Shown: positions 1-10,480, counted from the first letter of the stretch. The stretch: 64,000 nucleotides of DNA from Enterobacterales bacterium (GCA_015654925.1 JAATFX010000033.1:117364-181363), one strand, 5' to 3'. Notes: generated from the sequence alone by a model not told the origin. A program made the numbers and translations.

Positions 1-249
1 CGCCGCAACTTAAGCCGGGACGTATCCCAGTTTTTCGAACAACGGCTGGGCGACCGGTTGCTGGGCGCTATCCACCGGGATGAGTGCGTGCCCGAAGCCA
101 ACGCCTCGCAGCGATCGATCATTGAATTCAGCCCGGTATCCGCCGCTGCATTTGATATTGAGCTTATCAGTAAAAAGGTCGCCGCTATTATCGGGGTGAA
201 AGTGGGTGACGGCGAGTTTTATGCCGTGCCGAATCACGGCATAAAATAA
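1..249 (+). CDS. bcsQ: BcsQ (YhjQ) C-terminal fragment, ParA/MinD-like cellulose synthase accessory ATPase
   Basis: The frame is open from base 1 to a TAA at 247-249, so only the last 82 residues of a gene starting outside the window are seen. The tail carries a run like HRDECVPEANASQ followed by a region with several Ser/Ala and an ISKKVAAIIG-type final helix, as in the C-terminus of the ParA/MinD-like ATPase that helps place or assemble the bacterial cellulose synthase at the pole. The Walker motifs are outside the window. It lies 18 bp before bcsA on the same strand, which supports the call; the fragment alone would not be diagnostic. Confidence 0.7.
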   Translation, partial: RRNLSRDVSQFFEQRLGDRLLGAIHRDECVPEANASQRSIIEFSPVSAAAFDIELISKKVAAIIGVKVGDGEFYAVPNHGIK

Positions 250-267
250 AAAAGTCCGGGGCCAGGC

Positions 268-2364
268 ATGAATAAGTTTATATTCTCAATACTTTTGCTA
301 GCGTTGCTGCCGGTCGCCGCGGTGATCGTCATCACCCCGATGGATAGCGATAAGCAGTATATATTCGGTCTGTTCAGCATTGGATTGATATTGCTGCTCG
401 GCGTGAGTAAGAGCCATTTAATCAGCGTTATCATGGTGGTAATGTCTTTTTTGATGTCTACCCGCTATATCTATTGGCGCGCCACCGAAACGCTGCATTT
501 TAATTCCGTGATCGAGGCGATACTGGGTATCGGCTTATTTGCTGCCGAGTTGTATGCCTGGACCATCCTGGTGCTGGGTTATCTGCAAACCACCTGGCCG
601 CTGAAACGCAAAATCGAACCGATGCCCGAGGACCCCGCCACCTGGCCGACGGTGGATGTCTATGTACCTTCCTATAACGAGAGCCTTGACGTGGTGCGCG
701 ACACGGTACTGGCGGCGCAGTGCATCGATTACCCGCGCGATAAGATGAAAATTTATATCCTCGACGACGGCAAACGCAGCGAATTCGCGGTATTCGCCGC
801 CGACGCCGGAGTGGGTTATATCACCCGTAACGATAATAAACATGCCAAAGCCGGCAACCTGAATCATGCGATGACCGTGACTAAAGGCGAATATATCTGC
901 GTATTCGACTGCGATCACGTGGCCACCCGCGCTTTTCTGCAGGCGACAGTGGGCAGTTTTTTAATCGACGACCGCCTGGCGTTGATCCAAACCCCCCACT
1001 ACTTTTATTCACCGGACCCGTTTGAGCGCAATCTGTCGGCGGCGCGCGATATCCCCAATGAGGGCGCGCTGTTCTATGGCCCGGTACAGCAAGGTAATGA
1101 CAACTGGAACGCCACTTTCTTTTGCGGTTCCTGCGCGGTCATCCGCCGCAGCGCCCTGGAGCAAATTGGCGGTTTCGCGGTGGAAACCGTCACCGAAGAC
1201 GCCCATACCGCCCTCAAACTCCAGCGGCTGGGCTGGAACTCCGCGTTCTTGTCCGTTCCGCTGGCGGCGGGCCTGGCCACCGAACGCCTGGGCCTGCATG
1301 TGATACAGCGAACCCGCTGGGCGCGCGGCATGACCCAGATATTCCGCATGGATAATCCCTTGTTCGGCAGTGGCCTGAAGTGGCAGCAGCGCCTGTGTTA
1401 TCTCAATGCCATGCTGCACTTCCAATACGGGTTGCCGCGCGTCGTGTTCCTGACCGCGCCCCTGGCCTATCTTCTGTTTAATCAAAATGTCATCGCCTCG
1501 TCGGCGAGCACCATTTTTGCCTATGTGCTGCCGCACCTGTTTTTGGCGATCTATATAAACTCCCGCATGAATGGCCGTTTCCGCTATACCTTCTGGGGAG
1601 AAATTTACGAGACGGTCATGGCTTTCCATTTGATTATCCCGACCCTGCTGACCCTGATTTCCCCTAAACACGGCAAATTCAACGTGACGGATAAAGGCGG
1701 CCTGCTGGACGTGGGTTTCTTCGATTTCCATATCGTCAAGCCCCACCTGATCGTGGCGGTATTACTGGGCATCGGCATTGCGGCCGGGATAGTGCGGGCC
1801 ATCATGCATGATTATTTCAACGTGGACCCGCACGTTATCCTGTTCAATATCGTTTGGGCGTCCCTGAGCGTCATCATTTTGCTCGCGGCGATTGCGGTGG
1901 CCAAAGAGACGCGCCAAATCCGTAAAACGATCCGTATCGATGTGAAAATTCCGGCGATCATTCATTTCGCCAGCGGCATTTCGGCCCGTACGGAAACCCT
2001 GGATTTGTCGATGGGCGGTATGAAGCTGGTCACCCCGGACGATCGCTACCTGCGCGACCAGATAGAAGAAGTCGAATTACGCTTGCAATCGGGGGCGGTC
2101 TGCATCCCGGTCAGCGTCATTGGCGCCGATGCCAATGTGATTCGCCTGATGTTTGAAGATATGCCGCTGGAAAAACGCCGCGAACTGGTGCGCGTCGTAC
2201 TAGCCAGGGCGGATGCCTGGATAGTCCCGCCTTATCCGAAAGATCGGCCGCTGCACTCTTTTGCCAGCATCGTCCGTTGTGTCTTCGAGCTGTTTTACAA
2301 TACCTGGAAAGAACGTGGCCAGAAAAGAAAGAATGCCAAGTCCGTGGGGCCTGGTGAAGCATAA
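268..2364 (+). CDS. bcsA: BcsA, cellulose synthase catalytic subunit (UDP-forming)
   Basis: This 698-residue inner-membrane GT2 glycosyltransferase polymerises UDP-glucose into beta-1,4-glucan and threads the chain through the membrane. Visible motifs are DDG at 166-168, the DxD-type FDCDH at 213-217, the catalytic base motif TED at 309-311 and the QRTRW (QxxRW) acceptor-site motif at 347-351. Hydrophobic segments flank the catalytic domain on both sides. A C-terminal PilZ domain follows (about 555-660), with an RKTIR-type arginine motif and a DLSMGG box, implying activation by cyclic di-GMP. At 698 residues it lacks the N-terminal extension of E. coli BcsA (872 residues) and resembles the shorter class I enzymes found with bcsD. 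The ATG at 268 follows the bcsQ stop by 18 bp and has only a weak ribosome-binding site. Confidence 0.97.
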   Translation: MNKFIFSILLLALLPVAAVIVITPMDSDKQYIFGLFSIGLILLLGVSKSHLISVIMVVMSFLMSTRYIYWRATETLHFNSVIEAILGIGLFAAELYAWTILVLGYLQTTWPLKRKIEPMPEDPATWPTVDVYVPSYNESLDVVRDTVLAAQCIDYPRDKMKIYILDDGKRSEFAVFAADAGVGYITRNDNKHAKAGNLNHAMTVTKGEYICVFDCDHVATRAFLQATVGSFLIDDRLALIQTPHYFYSPDPFERNLSAARDIPNEGALFYGPVQQGNDNWNATFFCGSCAVIRRSALEQIGGFAVETVTEDAHTALKLQRLGWNSAFLSVPLAAGLATERLGLHVIQRTRWARGMTQIFRMDNPLFGSGLKWQQRLCYLNAMLHFQYGLPRVVFLTAPLAYLLFNQNVIASSASTIFAYVLPHLFLAIYINSRMNGRFRYTFWGEIYETVMAFHLIIPTLLTLISPKHGKFNVTDKGGLLDVGFFDFHIVKPHLIVAVLLGIGIAAGIVRAIMHDYFNVDPHVILFNIVWASLSVIILLAAIAVAKETRQIRKTIRIDVKIPAIIHFASGISARTETLDLSMGGMKLVTPDDRYLRDQIEEVELRLQSGAVCIPVSVIGADANVIRLMFEDMPLEKRRELVRVVLARADAWIVPPYPKDRPLHSFASIVRCVFELFYNTWKERGQKRKNAKSVGPGEA

Positions 2365-2387
2365 TAAGATTACTCGGACATAATCGA

Positions 2388-4877
2388 ATGCCATTTCGTA
2401 TCAGGAAGATTGTCGATTTTTTTGTGCTGGTAGCGGTGCTGGGCAGCCTGGGGACGGCATTCGCCGCCGATGCTCCCGCGCCGGTTTATCATTTACCGCC
2501 ATTGCCGGTGCAGCCCGGGGCGGGTGCGCAGGACAATGACACCTCCTCTTTGCAATCCGATCCCAACGCCGTTCCCGCCGCGCCGGCGGCCGGCGCCGCA
2601 CAGGCCGCGGATGGCGATGCGAATACGCCGCCCGCCAACGGCCTGCCGATAGATTTCCCGCCGCCGGTGGTCAGGGTGGCCCCGCAGGATAACGCGCCCG
2701 CGGCACAAAGCGTAGAAAACCAATTGGCGCAAATCACGCCCCTTAGCGATGATGCCATCAGCGTCGCCAATATGGGCCAGCCGAACGGCCTGACCCTGAG
2801 CGGCGGCCAGTTACAGTCGGGCATCGTATTCACCCTGCCCCAGGATCAGGTGGCGACCACCGCCCGGCTCTATCTGGAGCTAAAAGTCTCCCCCGCGCTG
2901 GCCGCGCGCGATACCAGCCTGCGCCTGATGCTCAACGGCCAGGAATTGGGCAATGTGGCGTTAAACCAGGCTAACGCCGCCAATAATGTTTACGAACTGG
3001 ATATCCCGGCGGCGATGATCGTCAGCAATAATAACTTGAGTTTTAGCGTCAGCGACGAAAATACCCTGCAGTGCGAGCGGGAGCTGTCGGACAAATACTG
3101 GGTGACCATCCTGCCCACCAGCCGCTTGCAGCTGAGCAGTCAAATCCTGGATATCGGCCGCGACTTAAGCCATTTCCCGCGGCCGTTTTACGACCCGCTG
3201 TCCATGAAAGGCTCGTCGGTGGCGTTTATCTTCGGCCAAAAGGTCAAATCCGACGCGGTGGAGGCCGCCAGCCTGCTGGCTTCTTATTTCGGCCTGCTCT
3301 CCAACTATCGTAATGTTGATATCCCGGTGCACCTGGATGAATTACCGACCCAAAACGGCGTTCTATTCGGCGAGCCGGGGGATAAAATAGCCGACATCAT
3401 CCTGCCGGACGTCAGCGGTCCGACGCTTAAAATGATCGATAACCCGCTCAATCCGGTCTATAAACTGCTGCTGGTGGTCGGACGCAACGGCAATGAGCTG
3501 CGCCAGGCCGCCTACCGGCTTATCTCATCGCCGCTACCGCCCAAGCAGGATGTCATTGCGGTACAAAACCAGCCCATTCCCACCCGGCAGCCCTATGATG
3601 CCCCGCGCTGGATTGATACCACCAAGCCGGTGTATTTAAAGGATCTGGCGCCGAACCAGGAGTCATTGACCGCCAATGGCCTGTATCACGACGGCATCCG
3701 TATCGGCTTTCGCGCCGCGCCGGATCTGTTTATGTGGGACGGCGATTCCATACCGGTGAAGATTGATTACCGCTTCCCGACCGAAACCTGGATTGATGAA
3801 GACCTGTCGCAGCTGAGCATTACGCTTAACGGCACGTTCCTGCAAAGTTTGTCGGTGAACAAACACGGCCTGGTGGAAACCGCCTGGCGTAGGCTGGGCG
3901 GCGATACCCGCCAGGAAACGTTCAATCTGCAATTGGCGCCCTATTTGATTTATGGCGACAATCAGATGGAATTTTATTTCGCCCTCAAGCCCAAAGCAGA
4001 CGCCCCTTGCAGCCTGCTGACCAGCAATAATATCAAAAGCCGCATCGATCCAGATTCTTATATCGATTTGAGCAAGACGCATCATTTTACGCTGTTGCCG
4101 AACCTTTCCTATTATGTCGGCGCGGCCTTTCCGTTCAGCCGGCTGGCCGATTTTTCAGAAACGCTGATATTGTTACCCGCCAACCCGGAGGCGGGTGAAA
4201 TCGCCACGCTGCTGGCCATGGCCGCCCGCGCCGGCAATGCCACCGGGATTGCGCTTAACCATGTGGAAGTGCGTCTTGGCCTGCATGACGGCGCCGCCGC
4301 AGAGCTGGGCGAGAAAGATATCCTCGTTTTCGCCTCGCTCAAACAAAATGAGCTGGTACGGGATCTGCTGGCGGGGTCGCCTTATGAAATGCGCAACGGC
4401 CTGCTGACGGTAAAAGAGCAGACCCTGGCCGATCGGCTCAAGGGCTACCTGTCGGGCCGGTTTTTCCGCCAGGGCATCGAGGCCGACCGGTATCTGGCGT
4501 CCACCGACGCCTGGCGCGGTTTCCTGAGTTTTAGTTCTCCCTGGGCCAGCAACCGGGTGGTGGTGATGGCCACGGCGACCAGCGGCGATCAGTTGGAACA
4601 TTTAAATAGCGATTTGCAACTACCGGCGATCAATGCTGGGATACGCGGCGATATTGCGGTAATCAACAGCGAAAATGGCGTAAAAAGCTTTGTTGTCGGT
4701 ACCCAATTCCACCGGGGCGAAATGCCGTGGTATATGCTGATCGTTTGGTACGCCAACCAGCATATTATTTTGCTGTCTTTATGCGGCCTGCTGTTCGCGG
4801 CATTGATAGGCAGCTGTAGTTATGTCCTGCTGGCGCGACATGCGGCCAAGCGCCTGGCCAACAGCGCCAATAAATAA
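2388..4877 (+). CDS. bcsB: BcsB, periplasmic cyclic-di-GMP-binding cellulose synthase subunit
   Basis: The 829-residue protein begins with a signal peptide ending near AAFA/DAP. A Pro/Ala/Gln-rich stretch follows to about residue 110, then the BcsB periplasmic body of carbohydrate-binding and flavodoxin-like domains. A single C-terminal membrane anchor near residues 785-815 precedes a basic tail. BcsB docks on BcsA and guides the nascent glucan through the periplasm. The low-complexity N-terminal linker is longer than I would expect but keeps frame. It starts 23 bp after bcsA and is followed by bcsC at 4927, so it is part of the same operon. Confidence 0.96.
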   Translation: MPFRIRKIVDFFVLVAVLGSLGTAFAADAPAPVYHLPPLPVQPGAGAQDNDTSSLQSDPNAVPAAPAAGAAQAADGDANTPPANGLPIDFPPPVVRVAPQDNAPAAQSVENQLAQITPLSDDAISVANMGQPNGLTLSGGQLQSGIVFTLPQDQVATTARLYLELKVSPALAARDTSLRLMLNGQELGNVALNQANAANNVYELDIPAAMIVSNNNLSFSVSDENTLQCERELSDKYWVTILPTSRLQLSSQILDIGRDLSHFPRPFYDPLSMKGSSVAFIFGQKVKSDAVEAASLLASYFGLLSNYRNVDIPVHLDELPTQNGVLFGEPGDKIADIILPDVSGPTLKMIDNPLNPVYKLLLVVGRNGNELRQAAYRLISSPLPPKQDVIAVQNQPIPTRQPYDAPRWIDTTKPVYLKDLAPNQESLTANGLYHDGIRIGFRAAPDLFMWDGDSIPVKIDYRFPTETWIDEDLSQLSITLNGTFLQSLSVNKHGLVETAWRRLGGDTRQETFNLQLAPYLIYGDNQMEFYFALKPKADAPCSLLTSNNIKSRIDPDSYIDLSKTHHFTLLPNLSYYVGAAFPFSRLADFSETLILLPANPEAGEIATLLAMAARAGNATGIALNHVEVRLGLHDGAAAELGEKDILVFASLKQNELVRDLLAGSPYEMRNGLLTVKEQTLADRLKGYLSGRFFRQGIEADRYLASTDAWRGFLSFSSPWASNRVVVMATATSGDQLEHLNSDLQLPAINAGIRGDIAVINSENGVKSFVVGTQFHRGEMPWYMLIVWYANQHIILLSLCGLLFAALIGSCSYVLLARHAAKRLANSANK

Positions 4878-4926
4878 CGATATTCACCTGATGTCATGCC
4901 TGAGTGGGCCTTATGGGTAAGAGAAA

Positions 4927-7900
4927 ATGAAACGGCAACTAAAAAAAGAGTTAAAAACGCTGTATGTAGCCGGCCTGGCGGGCCTGTGTTTATTTTCCTC
5001 CATGGCCCAGGCAGCGGATAATAGCCCGGCCATCAACGCCTTGCTGCAACAGGCGGCCTATTGGCATGAAAAAGCCCATAACGATCTGGCCCAAGAGTCG
5101 TTACAGAAAATTCTGGCGGTGGATGAAAACAATGCCGACGCCCTTTATCTGCTGTCGCTTTATTCATTGCGCGGCGGCCAAAAGGCCGAAGCCCAGAAAT
5201 GGCGCCAGCGTTTTGTCAAAGCCGCCCCCAACGATGCGCGTTTGCAAAACCTCGACAGCACCAGCGTACTGCAAACCATCTCCCCCACCCAGTTAGCCAA
5301 CGCCCGGCAACTGGCGGCGCAGGGCAATACCGCGCGCGCCATTGAAAGCTACCGCACCCTGTTCCAGGGCAGCCAGCCGCTGGACAGCCTGGCGGTGGAA
5401 TATTACGAAACCCTGGCCGGTGTTCCGGCTTCGCGCCAGGAAGCCATTACCGGCTTACGCAACCGCCTTGGCCAGCAGCCAACCGATAAAGCCGTCCAAT
5501 TAGCGCTGGGCCGTATCCTGACTTATGACGAAACCACCCGCCGCGAAGGGATCGGCCTGCTGGCGCCGCTGGCGACCAATAATAAAGGGGCGGATAACGC
5601 CCTGCGCCAGGCGTTGATCTGGATGGTGCCGCAGCCCGAAGATAAAGCGGCGTTCGACAATTATATGCAGCGCCATCCCAGCGATAGCGCGGTGTTGGAA
5701 CATTTCCAGCAAGCGGTGGGAGGCGCTGAGAAAGGCCAGGGCTATAGCGCCCTTAACAGCGGCGATCTGGCGGCGGCGCGCGGCCGGTTCGAGGCGGTAT
5801 TGACCACGAACCCCAATGATGGCGACGCGTTGGCGGGCCTGGGTTATATCGCGATGCGCGGCAGCGATTTCAGCGCGGCGGAGAACTATCTTAACCAGGC
5901 GGTGAAACAGGGCGGTCCGAACAGCGCCCAATGGGCCTCCTTGGCCAAGGACGCGCATTTTTACGGCGAATTGAATAAAGCCAAGGGCGCGGTGTCGGCC
6001 GGGGATTTAAATCAGGCGCTGGCCCTCAGTGAACCGCTGACGCAGGCCGAAGGCAATAAAGGCATTTCCGCCGCGTTATTTCGCGCCGACGTGCTGCGCC
6101 GGCGCGGCGACCTGGCCGGCGCGGAGCAAATCTATCGCACCGCCTTGTCCCAGGATGCCGGCAATACCGATACCAAGCTGGGACTGTATTATACCCTGCA
6201 CCAGGCCAATAAAACCGCCGAGGCGCAGCAGGTCCTGGCTACCATTCCAGCGGATAAACGTCCGCAGATCGCGGCGGCCGGCGCCGCGGTGAATGTAGAC
6301 CCGTTGCGCCGCCAGGCCGCGGCGGCGGTGCAGGCCAACGACCCGCAGCGGGCGCTGAATTTATTACAGCAGGCGTTGGAAAAACAGCCCGCCAATATCT
6401 GGGTGCGGCTGGATATGGCGCGCATTCTACAAAAGCAGGGCAACGGCGCCCAGGCGCAGGCCATGATGGCCGCAGCCGGGCAGCGCGGCGCGCCGGCGGA
6501 TAATATCTATGCCGCCGCCCTGTTCGCCAGCGAAACCCAGCGCTGGGCCGTAGCATCGCAACTGCTGTCATCTATTCCCGAGAACCGCCGCAACCGCGCT
6601 ATGCGCGATTTGGCCGCCCGGGTCAGTTTTAACGAGCAAATGGCCAGCGCCGAGCGCTATATGCAGCAGGGCAACCGCACCGCCGCGCTCAACACCCTGC
6701 GCGGTCTGGCGCAATCCCCGCCGGCCGCCCCGGCCGATGTCGGCAATTTGGCCCGCAATCTGATGGTCTTGGGCGATACCGCTACCGCGGTTTCCCTGGT
6801 GCGCAATAATATGCGTACCGGCGTCAACGGCAACGCGGGCGATTATGCCGCCCAGGTGGGCGTGCTCAACCAGGCGGGCCTGACCGCCGAGGCGGAAGCC
6901 TGGATGAACGATCCGCGCATTTTAGCCAGCACCACCCCGGACGAGCTGAGCCGGATACGCCAGGGCTCGGTGATTAATCAGGCCGATGAGCTGCGGGAAC
7001 GGGGACAGTACGGCGCGGCGTATGACAAGCTGATTGTCGCCATGCAAAGCGACCCGCAGAATGTCGATTTAATGCTGGCCATGGCGCGTTTGTACCAGTC
7101 CGGCAAAATGAACGATCAGGCGGCGCGGGTCTATAACTATGTGCTGACGCGCGAGCCGCAAAACGAAGGCGCGCGTGAAGGCGCCGCCGGCGCCGCCCTG
7201 GCGCAGGGCGATGTCGGCCGGGCCAAGCAGCTGGTGGCCGGCATGCAAGGTCCCAGGTCGGTGGATCGCATGGTGCTGGAAGCCCGCATCGCGGAAGCAT
7301 CGGGCGATCACGATCAGGCCCTGGCCCTGCTGCGCTCCGCCAAAGGCCGGGTCCTTGGCCTGAACTCCGCCGCCGCCGACGCACCCCCGGCGATCGGCGG
7401 CCTGCAAATGGCCGACAATCCCTTCGTTAATCAACGCAGCGGCGCCGCCACGCCGCGTACCGCATCCAGTTACGGCACGGTGCTGCCGTGGCAGCAATCG
7501 GACAATGTGGCGCCGTTGCCGCTTACCGGCATGTCGCCGGCCATGGCCGCCGCCGAAACGCCGGAAAGCCGCGAGCTGACGCAAATAAATGCCATGCTTG
7601 ATGACATCCAGGGCAGGACCGCGACCTGGGCGCGGGGCGATATCAGCATGCGCAGCCGTGATGGCGAAAGCGGGCTGAGCAACCTGACGGAAATCAAGGC
7701 GCCGATTTCGTTTTCCGGCGTGCCATTCGACAGTTCCCGCCTGAAGCTGACGGTAACGCCGGTATCCCTCGATGCCGGCACCACGTCCGGCACCGCGAAT
7801 AACCGCTTTGGCACCGGCGCGTTGCAAAACGCCCTGGCGGCCCAAACTACCGTGAGCAAGGCCCTTGAGGTACTGCGCACTTCGGTGAACGCCGAAACCG

Positions 7901-8946
7901 GCGAGCGGCTGTTTACCGATGCGCAGATAGATACGTATAAAACGAAAACCCTTAGCGAAATTCAAAGCGAAGCGGCCACGCTGTATAACACCAACTGTAA
8001 TTCCAGCTCCAGCGCCGATATCGCCACGGCCTGTACCGCCGGCAGCCAAATTACCAGCGTGGTTCCCGATAATTATATCGCCAATCCGTCCGGCTCGCAG
8101 CGCGCGTCGGGGGCGGAAGTCAACGTGGCGCTCAGCGGCGACAGTTATAAAGCGGATATCGGCACCACGCCACTGGGCGAGGATTTAAGCTCTCTGGTGG
8201 GCGGCCTGGAATGGTCTCCCAGCCTGACCAGCTTCAGTAAATTGCAGCTGATCGCCGAGCGCCGCGCCGTTACCGACAGCCTGCTGGCCTACGTCGGTAC
8301 CGAGGATAAATACACCGGTAAAAGATGGGGCCAGGTGACCAAAAACGGCGGCAGCGCGCAATACTCCTATGACAATGGCGACGCTGGGCTGTACGCGGGT
8401 ATCGGCGCTTATAACTATTTGGGCGAAAACGTGCCCAGCAATACCGGCATCACCTCTTCCGTCGGGTTCTACGTGCGGCCCTATCGGGTCAACGGCGATG
8501 AAGTTAAAACCGGCGTGAATATCACGTATATGAATTACGATAAAAACCTGAGCTACTTCAGTTACGGCCAGGGGGGTTATTTCAGCCCGCAGAATTACGT
8601 CAGTTTCTCGCTACCCCTTGAATACACGCAAAAATACGCCGATTGGGATTTAACCTTGGGCGGCTCGGTGGGCTATCAGTCCTATTCCCAGGATAAAAGC
8701 GCGTATTACCCCGGCGATAAAAATTTGCAAACACAACTTGAGCAGCTTATCGCCAACGGTTACGGCGCGACGGCTTATTACGATGCCCGCAATGAGAATG
8801 GCGTAAGTTATAATGTCCATGCCAACGGCAGCTACAAGATTAATACCAATATGTCGGTAGGGGGCCAGGTGGGCTACGATACCTTTGGCGATTACTCCGA
8901 GAGTACCGCGCTGGTGTACTTTAAATATCTATTAGGTGGTAAATAA
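4927..8946 (+). CDS. bcsC: BcsC, TPR-rich outer-membrane cellulose export porin
   Basis: The 1339-residue protein has a signal peptide ending near MAQA/ADN. A long array of tetratricopeptide helices (recurring A-x-Y-x-x-A-L and NPNDGDALAGLG-type repeats, roughly residues 40-800) is followed by a linker and the BCSC_C beta-barrel in the last 350 residues or so, which is rich in alternating aromatic strands and ends in F-K-Y-L-L-G-G-K. It forms the periplasmic scaffold and outer-membrane exit pore for cellulose. An inserted Ser/Cys segment (CNSSSSADIATAC, about 1020-1032) inside the barrel region is unusual. The stop overlaps the bcsD ribosome-binding region, with only 2 bp between the genes. 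Confidence 0.96.
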   Translation: MKRQLKKELKTLYVAGLAGLCLFSSMAQAADNSPAINALLQQAAYWHEKAHNDLAQESLQKILAVDENNADALYLLSLYSLRGGQKAEAQKWRQRFVKAAPNDARLQNLDSTSVLQTISPTQLANARQLAAQGNTARAIESYRTLFQGSQPLDSLAVEYYETLAGVPASRQEAITGLRNRLGQQPTDKAVQLALGRILTYDETTRREGIGLLAPLATNNKGADNALRQALIWMVPQPEDKAAFDNYMQRHPSDSAVLEHFQQAVGGAEKGQGYSALNSGDLAAARGRFEAVLTTNPNDGDALAGLGYIAMRGSDFSAAENYLNQAVKQGGPNSAQWASLAKDAHFYGELNKAKGAVSAGDLNQALALSEPLTQAEGNKGISAALFRADVLRRRGDLAGAEQIYRTALSQDAGNTDTKLGLYYTLHQANKTAEAQQVLATIPADKRPQIAAAGAAVNVDPLRRQAAAAVQANDPQRALNLLQQALEKQPANIWVRLDMARILQKQGNGAQAQAMMAAAGQRGAPADNIYAAALFASETQRWAVASQLLSSIPENRRNRAMRDLAARVSFNEQMASAERYMQQGNRTAALNTLRGLAQSPPAAPADVGNLARNLMVLGDTATAVSLVRNNMRTGVNGNAGDYAAQVGVLNQAGLTAEAEAWMNDPRILASTTPDELSRIRQGSVINQADELRERGQYGAAYDKLIVAMQSDPQNVDLMLAMARLYQSGKMNDQAARVYNYVLTREPQNEGAREGAAGAALAQGDVGRAKQLVAGMQGPRSVDRMVLEARIAEASGDHDQALALLRSAKGRVLGLNSAAADAPPAIGGLQMADNPFVNQRSGAATPRTASSYGTVLPWQQSDNVAPLPLTGMSPAMAAAETPESRELTQINAMLDDIQGRTATWARGDISMRSRDGESGLSNLTEIKAPISFSGVPFDSSRLKLTVTPVSLDAGTTSGTANNRFGTGALQNALAAQTTVSKALEVLRTSVNAETGERLFTDAQIDTYKTKTLSEIQSEAATLYNTNCNSSSSADIATACTAGSQITSVVPDNYIANPSGSQRASGAEVNVALSGDSYKADIGTTPLGEDLSSLVGGLEWSPSLTSFSKLQLIAERRAVTDSLLAYVGTEDKYTGKRWGQVTKNGGSAQYSYDNGDAGLYAGIGAYNYLGENVPSNTGITSSVGFYVRPYRVNGDEVKTGVNITYMNYDKNLSYFSYGQGGYFSPQNYVSFSLPLEYTQKYADWDLTLGGSVGYQSYSQDKSAYYPGDKNLQTQLEQLIANGYGATAYYDARNENGVSYNVHANGSYKINTNMSVGGQVGYDTFGDYSESTALVYFKYLLGGK

Positions 8947-8948
8947 GA

Positions 8949-9434
8949 ATGCAGGATTTGCCGAATACCGCTACCGAGCTCGACTACTTGCGCCGGCAGC
9001 AATACCGGGCCGGCTGGCAGGATCTGCTGGATATCATGATTTCGGGCATCGCCGAAAACGCCAGCGATGAAGACCGCCGCCAGTTTCTCAATTTGATGGG
9101 CAGCCGGCTGGCCGGGCGCTTTCCTTTGGCCCAGGCCGAAACCGTGGGCGATTTGGAAGATCAGCTCAATCGGCTGTGGTCGGATTTTCATTGGGGATTC
9201 GTGAGGCTCCATCCGGGTGAAACCCATCTGATAATGACGCATCACGCCTTCCCCGCCGCCGCGCCCGGCGCGCAGGAGCAACGGCAACAATGGAAAGACG
9301 GATTGGCGGCTATACTGGAAGGAGCTTATGCTGAATGGTTATTGGCCCAAGGCGGCCAACCTCATGTCCCGCTGCGTTGGTTGCCTGACGGCGCGGAAGG
9401 CGTTATGACCTTTAGCTATCAAAACGGTATATAG
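8949..9434 (+). CDS. bcsD: BcsD, cellulose synthase subunit D
   Basis: This 161-residue soluble protein is rich in Trp, Leu and charged residues and has the aspect of BcsD/AxcesD: LRRQQYRAGWQDLL near the N-terminus, LWSDFHWGFVRL in the middle, and a conserved end with W-L-P-D-G-A-E. In Komagataeibacter the subunit forms an octameric periplasmic channel that helps glucan chains align into fibrils. It marks this as a class I bcs operon (bcsABCD), unlike the E. coli type (bcsABZC plus bcsEFG). It starts 2 bp after bcsC, so translation is probably coupled. Confidence 0.88.
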   Translation: MQDLPNTATELDYLRRQQYRAGWQDLLDIMISGIAENASDEDRRQFLNLMGSRLAGRFPLAQAETVGDLEDQLNRLWSDFHWGFVRLHPGETHLIMTHHAFPAAAPGAQEQRQQWKDGLAAILEGAYAEWLLAQGGQPHVPLRWLPDGAEGVMTFSYQNGI

Positions 9435-9447
9435 GGATTATTGAGTT

Positions 9448-10449
9448 ATGAAACTTGCACGCCATGTCGCTCTGCTGCTCGGTTTGGTTTTCGCATTGCT
9501 GACGGGTATTGCGCAAGCCGATAATGCCGGCTGGCAACATTACAAAAACCGCTTTATGCTGCCGGAAGGCCGGATAATCGATACCGGCAATCACAACGTC
9601 AGCCATACCGAGGGCCAGGGCTTTGCCATGCTGCTGGCGATTAGCTATAACGATCGCCCTACGTTTGATAGCTTGTTGAAATGGACGAATGAGCATTTGT
9701 ACCGTAAAGATATCGGGCTGTATTCCTGGCGCTACGATCCTGCCGCCACTCCGCCGGTATCCGACATCAATAATGCGTCAGACGGCGACACCCTGATTGC
9801 CTGGGCGCTGTTGCAGGCGGGCCAGAAATGGCGGCAGCCGGCCTATACCGCGGCCTCCAACGCGCTGCAGACCGCGATTATCAAACACAATGTCATCAAG
9901 TTCGCCGGTTACACCATCCTGCTGCCCGGCGCGTCGGGTTTTAACCAGAACAGCGCCGTTACGCTTAATCCGTCCTATTTTATTTTCCCCGCCTGGCAGG
10001 CGTTTTATCAAAACAGCCATCTTAAAGTCTGGAACGATTTGTCCACCGATTCCCTCGCGCTGCTGGCGACGATGCGTTTTGGCGACCCGCAGCTGCCCAC
10101 CGATTGGGTGACCTTGCGGGCGGACAAAACGGTGTCCCCGTCGGATCGCTGGCCGTCCCGTTTCAGTTATGATGCCGTGCGTATTCCGCTGTATATCAAC
10201 TGGGCGCAGCGTAATAGCGTGGCGCTGGGGCCGTATGTCGCGTACTGGCGCCAGTTTGACCGCTTGAGCACTCCCGCCTGGGTAGACGTGTTAACCGGCG
10301 CCAAAGCCGGCTATATGCTGTCGCCGGGTATGCTGGCGATCCGCGACGCGATCATGGGCAACGGCGCGCAGGTGAACGAAAATATCCAACCGCAGGAAGA
10401 TTATTACTCCGCCAGCCTGCGGCTGCTGACGTTCTGGTCGCTGAAATAG
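9448..10449 (+). CDS. bcsZ: BcsZ, periplasmic endo-beta-1,4-glucanase (GH8)
   Basis: This 333-residue glycoside hydrolase family 8 enzyme trims cellulose in the periplasm during synthesis. It has a signal peptide ending AQA/DNA near residue 25. The family signature NVSHTEGQGFAML contains the catalytic acid Glu55, the same number as in E. coli BcsZ. NNASDGDTLIAWALL supplies the other conserved acidic site. It lies 13 bp after bcsD and is the last gene before the terminator at 10481. In E. coli bcsZ sits between bcsB and bcsC; here it is at the operon end. Confidence 0.96.
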   Translation: MKLARHVALLLGLVFALLTGIAQADNAGWQHYKNRFMLPEGRIIDTGNHNVSHTEGQGFAMLLAISYNDRPTFDSLLKWTNEHLYRKDIGLYSWRYDPAATPPVSDINNASDGDTLIAWALLQAGQKWRQPAYTAASNALQTAIIKHNVIKFAGYTILLPGASGFNQNSAVTLNPSYFIFPAWQAFYQNSHLKVWNDLSTDSLALLATMRFGDPQLPTDWVTLRADKTVSPSDRWPSRFSYDAVRIPLYINWAQRNSVALGPYVAYWRQFDRLSTPAWVDVLTGAKAGYMLSPGMLAIRDAIMGNGAQVNENIQPQEDYYSASLRLLTFWSLK

Positions 10450-10480
10450 CGCGGCCGCCGGGTGCGGAACGGTTGCCCCG

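Noticed and set aside
1009..1746. Long minus-strand open frame inside bcsA, and similar long antisense frames in bcsC, anfK, mtlA and glyS
   Set aside because: They are complementary shadows of strong genes in GC-rich codon phase, with no ribosome-binding sites or domains.
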